A stretch of DNA of 64,000 nt, from contig NC_086248.1 of NCBI RefSeq assembly GCF_021018805.1, positions 99,099,239-99,163,238 of the forward strand, written 5' to 3'. Of this stretch, positions 48,821-60,449 are shown one piece after another. The position numbers and the translations under genes are program-made. The first letter of the stretch is position 1. Each line of letters opens with the position of its first letter. Below the pieces are notes generated by a model, which saw nothing but the letters and a program-made list of their open reading frames with translations, did no database searches and was not told where the DNA came from. The stretch comes from Prinia subflava (taxonomy: Eukaryota > Chordata > Aves > Passeriformes > Cisticolidae).

Positions 48821-51800
48821 TATTGTATCTCAGCTGTCAGCTATATCCTGGTCAAGGAGTGTGGGGAAGGTATCAGGTAATTAAGTAACAAGCTGCAATT
48901 GCATTTTAACTGTCAAAGTTATTTCTCCAAACTTCCTAAAAGGTGTAATTTTGTCATCATAGCCTTTCGTTTCATTGTGAAGGCACTGAAGCAGGTCAGT
49001 CTTTGGGTTTTATAAGGAAAGTTTAAAAAAATCCTCGTCAATAGGAAAGCTAGAAAGGAAGAGAACTCAGGGTAGGAGAGCAGATATGGAGGAGGAGATG
49101 AGGGGGAGGTGATTTTTATTTACTGTCGGGGTGATACTGTCTCCTAGAAGAGGAAAAGTGCGCAACTCTTGCAGGGCTTCTGCTGCTCCGAGTATTTGTA
49201 TCCTGCCTCTTACTGCCTGATGTGTCACCCACGCAGCATGGTGAGACACTTGACCTCCTTTTTGACATTCCCTTCTAGAGAATACGATCCAGGGGCAAGT
49301 GGAGAGTGTCTGTGAGACAGATAGGGGCTCCCTGCAAAAACTTTTAATAAATCATTGCACCTTCTTGGCAGATTTTTGCATCCTGGGTGATTCTGTGAGG
49401 GCAGAGCTCCTATACAGCTTTGGGGAAGATGAATCACTCCATCCCAGTGGCAATAATGCTCAAAGAAGAACTTTTCTCCCTTTCTACAGCATCACTTGCA
49501 GTGTCTAACTAGATGACTTCTGACTCTTTGGGGGTAGGACTGGTAAAGCAGACCCAGCTTAGGAGTATCCTATTTCTCCTGGTTATTTTAACTCCTCCAC
49601 CTCTGCCTTGGTCTCATAACCAGAGTGGGAAGGTAAGGAAGAACTGCCTCTGGCAGCAGAATGGGAGGAGAGCACGTGCTGTCTCTGGCCTTGCAAAGTA
49701 CAACAGCATTTCTGATAAGAATGTGAGTCCACAAGTGACTGCTGATGATGGTCTCTGTTGGAGTTAAAAACATTCTTCAATTTATGAAAAATAGCTAAGT
49801 GCCTGGCAATCCTGAATGAACATCACACAATCTTTATGGTAAGGCTATTGTAGCTTGTACTCTTCACAAATACAAGTGGCCAGAATAAAATGTGCAGGGA
49901 TGTAGCCCCCTTCATGTGACTTAGAGCTTTAAATCTGTCCTCTTGCTTCATCCAAGAGCTGTGATTGCAGCACATCACTTTGCTGGCAAAGCACAGTTCT
50001 GCTAGAAGCAAGCTGCTTCCTATGGGCTGCCCCGAGCAGAGAAAATCTCCTTGGAGGTCTTCTTAAAAGGTTAGTAAAAGAGATCTCCTACTAACTTCTG
50101 CTTCACAATGTAAACCCATGTTACCTGCTGTCCAAATAATTCCTGGGAGGTGATGTTTCACTTCAGCAAAATTCAGGAGCAAACTGTAGCAAACTGAAAT
50201 TATTACATTAAATTGCATCTGATAAACAAGTTCTTCTATTTGACCAATTCTCGGTCAAAACATTTACGACTGGTCAAAGTCTAGATTTTCTGGCATTGAT
50301 TCAAACCAAACTGTACCTTTGTGTGTCAAGAAGTTTGTACAAGGTTGGTATTGGTGTATGGCATCTGGAGAAGCAGCATAATTTAGCTCATTCAACTATT
50401 TCTTTTTTTAAGTATGCCTCATATTATAAAATGTTTTCATTGTAGCCATTGTGACACCACAGATGTAAATACTCAACAAACTGGCTGGAACACTGGAATC
50501 GGACTGAGAAAACCTCAGGACTTCAAATGATGTGTTTTCTCTCTTCTCTGAGGTACTGTAGACATCTCCTGTCCCATATACTCCTTGCTGCATTTCATCA
50601 GGTATGGTAAAAATGTGTGAAATCCCAGTAGTGTATTGATTCCATTTTTCTCACTGTTCAAAAACTCTGAAGAGTCTACTTCAAAATGTTCTGTGTTTTG
50701 CCTGTGATAGTTTCCAGTCCTTGCTGCAGGATGCTGATGTCCCCTGTCTGAAATGAGGAGACTAACCCTGCAAACAGGAGTGCTGCAGTTCCCTGCCCGT
50801 CATTAGAACATGTCAATACTTCATTAAACTGTCCAGAGCCTGCAAGCATAAGACAAATTGACTTGATTCTGCAAAACAAGTATGAGCAATAATAATAATT
50901 TTTCATTCTCTGTGTTTAGTGGATTAATTGGACAGACATTCAGCTGATTGGGGTAAGAATCTGAAAGGACAAGAAGGCAGCAGTTTAAAATATCATATTC
51001 CTACAGCTGGAAGTCGGGTGTCTGTGAGCCATTAGGCCTTGTAAAAGCTGAGAGATTGATGTTCCCTGGCATGGGCCATGAGATAGCCACCTCCAGACAC
51101 CCTGGGAAAATCAAAAGCTCTCATGAGGTCCATTAGCTGGAAGCTCCAGTCTGTAAGGTCAGGGCTGAGGCACAACGGACACAAGAGCACATGAGACATT
51201 TAAATTGGTGTTGCATCTCTTTTGTAGACAAAAATCTTCAGCTCCTGGTGGTATTTCTCTTGCTGAAAGCCATTCTGTACCCGTGAGTGTTCGTGATTTC
51301 TAAATGTAAATGTTTGGAGCTGCTGAATTGCAGTGGTGCATTATCTGTGGGCAGAGAGATCAAGGCATTCTACGGAAGCACACTGACCTCAGAGCGGAGG
51401 AGAGAATAAAGGCAAGAGAAATGAAGCAGCCAAAGAAGCACATTTATGAACACGACTTTGAAAATATAAAGCTAAAATAATATTTTGTAAAATTTAATTT
51501 ATTGCAGACATTGAACATACTTTCATCAGGTTAAGAAGCAAAGGCAAATCATGTATAGGGACTGAACTTATTTTTAGACTACAGGAGGAAGAGAATCTAG
51601 CAAAGAGGACAGAATCATGGTAAAGGGATGTCAGATAATAGTGTGAGTGAACATAGAGGAGAAAAGGGATAATTATCATTCTGCAGTGGAAAATGAACCT
51701 TTGGGATGACAGGGGTTACTGTGTGGGATGGCTCAAGCCTCTTTATGCTGTTCAATTTCATGAGTGACCAAAACCACAGCTTGTTTGAAGTCATCCTGTG

Positions 51801-54475
51801 TTCTCAAAGGAAATCTAAAGTACTATTTCATTAAAACTTTTTGCCAGTTTTTAATTGGCTGAAAGATGACCTGTTTTTCCATGTCTATCTGATAAAACCT
51901 GGGTTGTTTTTTTTTCCCTATCACTCTCTTAGACCAACAATACTACTATAGGTGCTTTAAAACACTGGGTAATGAAAAAACCTGAAATAATCAGAGTGAA
52001 AAATACAAGAACACTGAAAATCAGGGAGGAAAAATGTAGCTTAACTCTGTGGCAGTTTATGGGGAAAGAAATTCTTTAGGTAAAGTTAAACTAGATTTCC
52101 CTGAAAATCCCAGATTTATTGCAGGAAGACAAAAACTGCTCAGAAAAATGGTAACAAGTGCCCAGTCTGTGACTGTGAGATACCAAAGAGATGCAAAGGT
52201 CTTTGGTCCAGCTTTGTCCCAGCTCCACCCTAGAGCACAGCATGGATATCCACCATCCCAGCAAGAGCAGAAAGCTGGGAAAAGGGGCAGGATTTGCAGA
52301 CCTAAATAGTTTTGCTGTCTCATGAAAGAATAAAATCCTTTTATTTAATGTGCTGTGTCCAAAGGGCTTTGCACCATCTCATATTGTATTTCAAGATCAA
52401 TCTTCTCCTGCTCTGCTTGCAGAAGTTGCAGCTTTAATACTGGAAACGTTATGAACAAAGGCTGAGGGAGCAGACTCATGGCTCTAGCTCCCTGCTCAGT
52501 TTTCATAACACAGACCTTGCTGCTTGAGAAAATGGAAGCCTTTTTCCCAGTGCCTCTGGATATTTTTTTTTCTCCTGAATCTCAATCTACTTACAGACTG
52601 GAAAAACACCCAGCTGGGTGAGACAAGCTAATGTAGCACCAAGAGCCACAAAATTACAGCAGTTATTCATGACCATCACACAGGTTTCAGAGAGGAAAAA
52701 GCTTTCTACTGCTAGAAATTATCTAGGAGAATATTTTTACAAGTTTTGATGATTTTGACAAGCCTGAGACTAACCATAATAAATTACTTATGAACTCAGA
52801 CCTATCAGAACTCATACAGCAGCTGTCTGAGAATCTGAGAAGGGATAGCAAGCTCCTGAACAACTGATTTAATTGAATGCAATTAAGGACTAAGAGGTAT
52901 CAGATGCATGCAGTCATATTCTCTCAATCTAGAAATTCATATTAGCAACTCTCAGAGAGCATTTTCAAATTTGCTATTTGCTGGTGCTCAATTTTTTTGC
53001 GTGTGTGAGATTTATTCCCAGGATAGAGCTCATTGTATTTAACTAGCATATTCTGCTTTATTGTCTTGTTATTTATTAAAATTCTCTTCAGGGAACACAA
53101 GCCTAGCAAATCTGAAGAGCAAGGTATTCTCTCTGTCCACTGGAAGCTACCTGAAAACTAAAAATACTTGCTCCAAAAATTTCCTGTGAGTATAAAATTC
53201 AACCCTTAAAAACCATGTTTAGACTCATTGTGTAAGTAATTTTTATGAGTTGACTATATTTATTTGCTTTGTCTGATTCACAGATTGGTTACCAGCTCTA
53301 TCTCCAAATTATTTTGGCACAAGTTGTGCAGCACCCTTACAGGAAACACAGTTTGATCCATATTATGAACTAGAATGTTGGAAGACCTAACAAGTAATTG
53401 CTTCTGAGCAAATAAAAAAATAGAAACAAGCATCAGATATTTACTTTAAAGGAATATTATTATTTCAAAGCTTATTCTATAGAAGTAAAATATTAAGAGA
53501 ATTAGACCTTTTTGGCAAAATATTGAATCAAATTACTTTTCCCACCCATAAAATTGATATTTCTTTTTTTAGGTGATGAAGAATCCACCTTGTGTTTGAC
53601 ATATTACCCCTTATAATTTCTTTAACTCACATCCCAGAAATAATTGAACTAAAATTACTCTGTGCAATGCAGAGTAAAAAAAAAAAAAAAGTAATAGTTT
53701 AAGAATCTAAACATCAGTTTTGGCAAAGTCAAGCTGTCAGCACTCATTAAGATCAGGTTGGAATCTGGAAGAACTAGAGCGTCTTTGTAAATAGAAAATA
53801 TTTAAACCCCACACTTTGGTGAGTGCTTCCTTGCTGGGGGATTTCCTTTGTCAGCATCACACAAAGACAAAGGAGAGCCAGTATTGTGTTCCTGGAAACC
53901 TTTTATCTCTTGCTTCACTGAACATGCCAGACAGGTTGAACTCTCCACACCAGTGAGTGTGCCTAGAATACCACCCAGGCATTCCAGGTTTCCACAGGTA
54001 TATTGCAAAGGAAGGCTTGGGCTCTCTAGAATGGCATGGCTCTTCTTTTATTCTCAGTGTTGCTGCAGAGTGTGAAAGGACCAAGGCCATTCAGGATCCC
54101 TAAGAAATGGCCCCTGTGAAGATGGGACCATCCCGTGGCTGCCAGTCTGCGGTTCCTTGAAATACTTCAGGAGCATCTGAGCTGACACAGGGGGATGCAC
54201 ACAGGAGACACTACCCATTTTTTTTGCAGTCCCTGCACTGTGTAAATGACATAGAGTCCTGTTAGCTCTTGCACTGGTAGAGCTGTTCCTCTGTAGGAAC
54301 TTCTGGGGAATACTGTAAATCCTACAGTAATTTTATGGTCAAGGCTGTATAATGCAGTTATTTTGGGCTCCAGCTCACAGTGCCATAAAATTACACCAGA
54401 TTCTGCATTTTCATGAAAAAGAAATGGCAAGTTTCTTGCCCTTACAGAAAGCTTTAAGCTTTAAAATATGAAATT

Positions 54476-54570
54476 GATGCAATGTCATCTGCCTGAGGGC
54501 CTGAAACAAGAGCTCTAGAGAGACTGATGCAATGTGATATGCTTGAGAGCCTGAAATGTGCTCCAAGGAC
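54476..54570. repeat. Tandem duplication with 50-bp period
   Basis: The 31-bp string at 54476-54506 (GATGCAATGTCATCTGCCTG, then AGGGCCTGAAA) recurs at 54526-54556 with four changes. The sequence after each copy (AGAGCTCTAGAGAGACT versus GTGCTCCAAGGACT) also aligns loosely, so the unit is about 50 bp and present roughly 1.9 times. It is not a microsatellite and has no known family. Confidence 0.85.
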
Positions 54571-55737
54571 TGTGAACTCCTTTATGCAACTTCGTATTTA
54601 TTCCTGAATCCATGGTCCCAGCAAAGCTAGTGACAACCATCCTGCAAAGAGCAGTGAAAAGGTAGGAACAGTTAATTGTGGCAAGCCCTGCCTACTCACT
54701 AAATCATCGTGCCCTGCAAATTAATGTAGGCATTACAGGTTACCCTGCTGCTCTTCCTTCTGCTCTTGCAAAAAAAAAGAAGAGGCTTTTATTTTCCACT
54801 GCTACTTGCACTGGTAAAGTATGACCAGGAGCAGAAGGCTCCTGAGTACAGAGTCATGGAAGGCTTGTTGGCAATACTTATGGGGTCTGAATTATTTTAT
54901 TCCAGCCATCACGAATTGGGAACGTCATTTAATGAAAGGGTGTAATGAAAAGTAATGTTGAAAGTTCATGAATGTTGCATAGCTTGCTAAACTGTTATTT
55001 TTCTGTGTAAAGAGCCCTGGAAGTACACATGGGGATAAATGAAAGCTGAATCTGTCAGGAAACAGTGTTGAACAATTAGGCACTTAAGGCTAGCAGCAGA
55101 AAAAAAGCCAGGACTCTGCAGAAAAGTAGAATTAATGAAAGCCATTCTTCCCTTTGAGCCATAACGTTATCAGCCTGCTTTACTTTATAGAATTGGCTTT
55201 TCTCCACTTTTTAAACTCAATTATATGATATAACTGAAAGCATCATCTGTTCTTTTGGTACTTGTTACTATTTTCATCTGTTAAATCATTTAAGTATTTT
55301 TTGTAATTAATAAAGCATTTTAAGTGGGTTTTAAGGCAAGGGAGGGCTCTTTGGGCAGAGCTGTTGTAATTGCTCAGCTTCTAATCTGCTAATAGTAGTT
55401 GGTTTAAATAGTGTGATCTGACAGTGTAATCTCAAGGGACTCAAAATATGCTTACTTCTGATTTACTAGAAGAAACCATGACATTTAACTGACTGAGGTC
55501 TCTATCCCACGGTGAACTCAGTATAACCTTTGGTATACTACTGACTTGCAGAATAAAGAAAACCTTAAAACGGAGTTAAAAGGAAATAGACCTGAAGGAG
55601 GGAGTCATATTAAAGCATCTGGAATACAAATAGAAACAGAAATATAACTATATAATGTAACTGTATGTGAATGTATTTCTGCTTCTTTATCTGGCTACAT
55701 TTCTGAGAAAAGAAGCTGAAATAAAGAGATGCCCTGA

Positions 55738-55761
55738 CTTTATTTATTTATTTTTTTTTTT
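55738..55761. repeat. TTTA/T-rich tract
   Basis: Three TTTA units run into a run of 12 T. The tract directly abuts an AG and so forms a strong polypyrimidine tract for the exon-like segment that follows. Confidence 0.8.
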
Positions 55762-55763
55762 AG

Positions 55764-55858
55764 GAAATAAAGGAAATAAATTGACAGACAATAGAAGCAG
55801 AAAGAATGGAGACAGCAGCGTAGGCTACAGCCAGATTTGCTGCTGTGACTTGAGTTAG
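55764..55858 (+). other. Exon-like segment, non-coding if real
   Basis: A T12 tract ending TAG (55763) is followed by 95 bp that end exactly at AG|GTAAGA (donor from 55859), so both splice signals are close to consensus. All three plus-strand frames contain stops inside the 95 bp, including TAG at its last three bases. If used it would be an untranslated or non-coding exon. It may also be coincidental. Confidence 0.15.
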
Positions 55859-56330
55859 GTAAGAGGTTACTGCTGGAACTCTGCTCACCACCTCCCCCTC
55901 AGTGTTACTGCCTCTCCAAGATCTGCAGGCGTCGCTGAACATGCAGATTTGAGTTTTGTTCTCTGACTTTAGGGAGTCACTGAGTGTGTAACCCTGCCAG
56001 CAGCTCCAAAGGCAGCACTGCTGCAGGGGCAGGAGCACGCACCCAAGGATCCACCCTTGGGGTGGCAGTAACCCCAAAAACCCAGCTCAGCTGCCAGGAG
56101 AGCACTTCTGACCAGCTACACTGGTGTCACACCAAACCCACCCGATTTTTACCACTGTAATAAGAGCAGAATGTGACGCATAAAAGCTGCAAACAGAATG
56201 GGAGCGAAAGTGGAAAGTTTGGAGGAATGGGAAATGAAGGAGAATAAGTTAAGAGAAAAAAAATGAAATGAGACAGAATCTGGCTCAGATGTATAAACCA
56301 TCTGTAGTGTGTATCAGTGTAGCAACAAAG

Positions 56331-56593
56331 ATCACAGAAGCACAGAATCACAGAATATGCTGAGCTGGAAGGGCCCCATCAGGATCACTGAGTCCAACTC
56401 CTGGCCCTGCACAGCTTTGTCCAAATGCTTCTGCAACTCTGTCAGGCTGATGCTGTGACCACTGCCCTGGGGAGCCTGTTCCAGTGCCCAGCCACCCTCT
56501 GCTGAAGAACCTTTTCCTGATATCCAACCTCAACCTGCCCTGTCACAAGTTCAGGCCTTGGGTTCTGTCACTGGTCATCACAGGGAAGAGATC
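56331..56593 (-). mobile_element. CR1 LINE fragment, antisense, with internal deletion
   Basis: It begins with ATCACAGAAGCACAGAATCA and AGAATATGCTGAGCTGGAAG, the antisense 3' terminus of a CR1 subfamily. It continues through GAGTCCAACTCCTGGCCCTG, CTGGGGAGCCTGTTCCAGTG, GAAGAACCTTTTCCTGATAT and GGGAAGAGATC. Between GGCCCTGCACAG and TTTGTCCAAATGC the usual segment containing CCATGTGCCTGAGAGCATTG is missing, a deletion of roughly 35 bp. The coverage is 3' UTR plus the end of ORF2. It is relatively well preserved compared with the 15-kb copy. Confidence 0.95.
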
Positions 56594-58176
56594 TACAGCA
56601 GTACAAGCTTCAAGGCCACATGGACGATGAAGAGACTACAAGATGCAGTGCTTTGTTTATAACCAAGACCTGCTCCAGGGGTTCAAAAGGTTCCAGGCTT
56701 CCAGAGGAGTCTTTGGCAGTGATCTGTGCTGCACAGGTTGCTAGTGAGTCTCCACGTGCAACTCAGGTTTAGAGAGGCTTTTTTTGACCTTTAAAGCTAT
56801 AAGAAACACTAGTTTTGCCAGATTAATACTTCCTCTCTAAGATGCAGTGCAATTCTCTAAAGCAATCCTGGTTTTTTTTCTGCCTGAGTATGGCTCTCAC
56901 AATTCTGTCAATAAAGCGTGAAATCCCTCAGTTCACCCCGCACACAGGAGTGTGAATGGAGGTGCTGGGGTGAGGCACCGAGGGACCACTGGAGCATGAG
57001 CTCTTCCATTTGTGATGCTCTCAGGATACCTGTTTCAGTGGGAAAAGCAGCTGCTGAGTGTTCTCTCAAAAGCCAGTGGAAATGTGAGAGGGTGCTGAGC
57101 ATGGAGCTAGTCCTCAGCACAGTAATCCTATAAATCCAAATAAGTTAAGGGAATAAAGAGCTGTTTTTCATGACTTGAGAGCCCCCTGTGGCTGCAGATT
57201 TGGCAGCAGCATCTAACTTAATGTTCCAGAAATCTCACAGAAAATCTTTATGGTAGAAAAGCGAGCCAAAATAGATCCCTAAGCCTTTAACATGTATTTC
57301 TGATTATAAACCCTAGAGGTTTTTGTCCTTTTTTGCAGACTTCTGGATTAGTTTTGAATGTCTTACATAAAGACTCTAGCTTAGCCCTCCGTATCACTGT
57401 GCCCTCAATGCATACTTGTTTTTATTTCCTACAGTATTGGCAGAATTGGCACCCCATAGGCAGCCAAAGCATTTGACATCATGGGTTGGCTTTTCCACCA
57501 AGAGGGAAGGAGCCTTGTGCCAGCCCAGTTCCTTTCTGCTGGAGTTGCTCCTTGTTATTTATTAAGAATCAGTACTTTTCAAATTGGCTTCCACAGTTAT
57601 GAGCCTTTCCAGCACAACACAACTTTGAGATGTCATTTGGACTGGGCTGGTGACTCAGACAGAAGTGTGTCTTTGCTAATTCACAGTTTATTCTGTACTT
57701 TAAAAAGCTCCACAGAAGGGGCTGTCACTGTCTGTGAGAAGAGACTTTTGAAAAGTGACTACTCACTGTCATTTCATGACTTTCACACACAAGTAAAAAG
57801 CGTGTTCTCACCTCTATAAAATAAAGGTAACATGAGAAAACTTTAGATTGTGCTCAGTAAACCTATGAAGATGAGCAACTACTATTCTCTCCACTTTTAA
57901 AACCCCTTAGTCTGGTACTGAGCCCCCTCTGCACTGGGGTGGCAGCTCTACTGAGCTACTTTTAGTACTGCAGGGATTGACCAGCCCAGACTTTACTGAA
58001 AATGTGGAATACAAGAACAGAAGAAAGTCCTGGCTGGGCCCAGCTGCTGGGACCATCCAGAACAAATGCTGTGTCTCCAGCAGTGGCAACAGGAGAGACC
58101 CTGGGAGGAAGGTACCTGAGCTTGGGCACTGTTTGCAGCACATTCCCTCAGTCCTCACAACTGTAGGACTGGGGGA
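56594..58176. other. Gene-free unique DNA between CR1 and LTR
   Basis: No gene or repeat is supported. The 112-codon plus-strand frame at 57481-57819 has no recognisable domain. Confidence 0.5.
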
Positions 58177-58675
58177 TGTCCTGGTTTTACTTAGGATAGA
58201 ATTAACTTCTTCTCAATGACTGGTACTGGGCTGTATTTTGGATTCAGAAGGAGAAAATAGTGATAAAACACTGATGTTTTGTTTTTTGCTAAGTCATGTT
58301 TATCCTAAGTCAAGGACTTTTTTTTTTTTCTCTCCATGCTCTGCTAGGGAAGGAGGTATGGAAAAGAAAAAACCTGTGAGGGTGCATAGCTGGGATAGGA
58401 GACCCAGACTGGCCAAAGGGATATTCCACACCAAACATCACGCCCAGAATATAAACTAGGGGAGTTACCCAGAAGAGGGAATGATCTGAGCTGAGGAATG
58501 GGATGTGGCATCAGTCAGTGAGTGATGAGCAATTTTATGGTGCATCACTTGTTTGTCTCATTATTCTTCCATTTTAAAAATCATAATTATTTACTATTTT
58601 TATTATATTTTACCTTGTTTTCATGTATTAAACTGTTCTTATCTCAACCTAAAAGTTTTACTTTGGAGTTCAGAC
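58177..58675 (+). mobile_element. Solo LTR of an endogenous retrovirus (ERVL-like), 3' end decayed
   Basis: It starts TGTCCTGGTTTTACTTAGGA, the 5' terminus of a common avian LTR family. It keeps the family landmarks in order: GATAGAATTAACTTCTTCTC, CAAGGACTTTT, ACTGGCCAAAGGGATATTCC, a TATA box TATAAACTAGGGGAGTT (TATAAA at 58450-58455), CAGTCAGTGAGTGATGAGCA, GCATCACTTGTTTGTC and the polyadenylation signal ATTAAA (58627-58632) before TCTTATCTCAACC. This gives a U3-R-U5 order on the plus strand. The 3' terminus is not cleanly recognisable and no target-site duplication is seen. No gag, pol or env sequence is nearby, so this is a solo LTR left by recombination. The family name is from memory and uncertain. 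Confidence 0.85.
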
Positions 58676-59215
58676 CTTGCTATGGAGAGCAGTACATCTT
58701 TCATCTCATTTAAACCCACCTCCTGCTAGTTTCAATTAGTGTCCCTCAGCCCCCACATTGCACAACTTGCTGAGTAACAGTTCTCCATCCAGCTCAGAGT
58801 GACTTTGTAAACCTCGGCTACATCGCACTCCTCCTCCTCTCCACACCAAACAGCCCCATTTTGGTTTTTCCATGCCAGGCAGTGGCTCCATCCTTTGAAA
58901 ATCTCGTTGCTGTGTCCAGTGTCTCTCTGCCCTGTTGAGGAGCTGGAACAGATCTGCCAGCAGGCAGAGCACAGGGAGTGGGTTTGCCCTGCTCCTCTGT
59001 GAAGGCACCAAGGTGCCAACTGTTCTGTTTCTAGGTCCCTTTCTGTTTTGTGCTTCTCTGGCTGTTGCTGTGTTCTGAGCCAAGGATTTCAGTGACCTGC
59101 CAGCAGCGGCTGTGGGAGCCCTTTCCCAAGAGCTCCCACTGCCTGTTTGGAGCTCAGTTTTACATGAGAGTGACTTAGATACACTAAATATGCTTTCATT
59201 TGCACTGAAGCATAC
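58676..59215. other. Gene-free segment
   Basis: The longest frame in the window lies here (167 codons, minus strand, 58736-59239). Its translation has no domain or homologue I recognise, and a shorter frame overlaps it on the same strand. I treat it as accidental. Confidence 0.5.
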
Positions 59216-59260
59216 CTGCCAACTTTTGACCTTCACCATCTGCCACCTTTTTGACCTTCA
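59216..59260. repeat. 25-bp tandem duplication with nuclear-receptor-like half sites
   Basis: CTGCCAACTTTTGACCTTCA (59216-59235) recurs as CTGCCACCTTTTTGACCTTCA minus minor changes at 59240-59260. Each copy contains TGACCTTCA, whose complement TGAAGGTCA is one base from the extended half-site TCAAGGTCA bound by NR5A and ESRR receptors. The spacing is 25 bp. Confidence 0.75.
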
Positions 59261-59299
59261 GGGCCTTTTTTGACTGCTAATCTCCATAAACTTGGGGAT

Positions 59300-59350
59300 A
59301 TTCATTCCACTATCTTCCCCAGGCTGAGAGGTTGAATAAAGCCTGCCTCA
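59300..59350 (-). mobile_element. Possible second CR1 reverse-transcriptase scrap, out of order
   Basis: On the minus strand this reads approximately QPLSLGKIVE after a lead of AGFI. This resembles the CR1 ORF2 stretch that runs from a YRPVSL motif to a PGKVME motif, upstream of the catalytic region. In a normal element that stretch lies 5' of the DFxKAFD motif. Here it lies on the 3' side of it, so if real it is a separate or rearranged fragment. Similarity is short and may be coincidental. Confidence 0.3.
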
Positions 59351-59419
59351 TATCCAGTTTCAGAGAGCACTACTGCTGACCCTTCTCTGCCCTGAAAATG
59401 ATAGTTTTGCCTCTCCTTT

Positions 59420-59595
59420 TTGCTTCTTATCCCATACATAAAAGCACCTTTCCTCCAATCCCATGGAAATGTAATTTCTTTAATACCTTTTCATGAGTCT
59501 TGTCAAAGCCTTTTTGAAAAGCCAATGTCTACTAGCAATATTTCCTGTAATTCACAAAATCCTCCTTGTCCTTGTAAGTCATCAACACACAGGGT
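59420..59595 (-). mobile_element. Ancient CR1-family reverse-transcriptase fragment, antisense
   Basis: Reading the minus strand leftward from about 59519 gives the in-frame peptide FQKGFDKTHEKVL, then KKLHFHGIGGKVLL, ending at a stop near 59428. It aligns residue by residue with the CR1-clade LINE reverse transcriptase (family pattern DFQKAFDKVPHQRLL, then KL..YGI.GKVL). The LDF that should precede it is frameshifted. To the right, 59521-59595 keeps a weaker match (ATCCTCCTTGTCC, GTCATCAACAC) to the preceding part of ORF2. It is far more diverged than the CR1 3' ends elsewhere in the window, hence probably an old insertion. Confidence 0.8.
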
Positions 59596-60449
59596 TACTA
59601 CATGAGAACTAAGCCCACATGTCACTTGGTTTCAGAATTACAAGCACCTTTAAGTTGTATACTTTTATTTCTGAATTCCACTGTGCAAGGAATAGTCCAG
59701 GTTCCACTCCCACGTGATGCACATGCAAGCGGAAGGTGAGTGACAGAGCCTCATTTGTACATTGGCAGCCCAGAGATCCTCTAAAATGAGACCTAAAGAA
59801 GCAAATGTTTTCTTTACTTAAATAAAGAAGTGGAACAAATACATGGGATTTAAAGGGTGATTATTTAAAGTCTAGTCAAAAGAAAAGTCCAGAGTTTCAT
59901 CATGATCAAAAGAGAAAGTACCAATGACCTTAAGACAAACGAAATTGTTTTGAAATCAAATACTAATATTTTGTTATATTTAAATACACTTTTATGACAT
60001 ATCAAATAGTTAACTTCAAGGCTAAGCATTATTTTAAAATTAAAAACTGGCACACCTCATTAAAATATAATAAACTTTTTAGAATTTTAGGATGTTTTCT
60101 GTATTTGTTGATGAAGTTTACTGGCCAAATTGTGGTCTGGATTTACAAATAATTCCAGTTGATCCAAAAGTGCAATATCAGCAAAGGAATTTTTTGTATG
60201 AAAAATTTCAGCAAACTTTATGTACAGATCATTACCATTTGTAATCACAAAATTCTGTGTACTACAGTATCATGTGTTCTGACTGAATATCAAACAACAA
60301 TGTTGTAATTCATGCACAGAGAAGTCTAGTTTGAAAGTAATTCACACTTCTTCCTCTCCAAACTGTATAAAGTCAGACTTTCAAACTGCTCCTCTCACAC
60401 ACTCACTGACACCTTGCTCATGTTGATCCATGTTACAAATCTGAGCCAG
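59596..60449. other. Gene-free AT-rich DNA
   Basis: No gene or recognised repeat. The stretch is very AT-rich, especially at 59.9-60.3 kb. Confidence 0.5.

Larger units (their letters stand above)
48821..56330. other. Gene-free unique DNA
   Basis: About 7.5 kb with no supportable complete gene. Visible items are a short TTTGACC/GGTCAAA inverted repeat at 50239-50259 with a third TGGTCAAAG at 50271, a poly-A run of 15 or so near 53675, the 50-bp tandem duplication at 54.5 kb, a T-rich tract at 55.74 kb and an exon-like segment after it. Confidence 0.55.

Noticed and set aside
58736..59239. Longest open frame in the window, 167 codons on the minus strand
   Set aside because: No recognisable domain, overlapping alternative frames, no splice or promoter context. 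A frame this long is not surprising in 64 kb of DNA read six ways.
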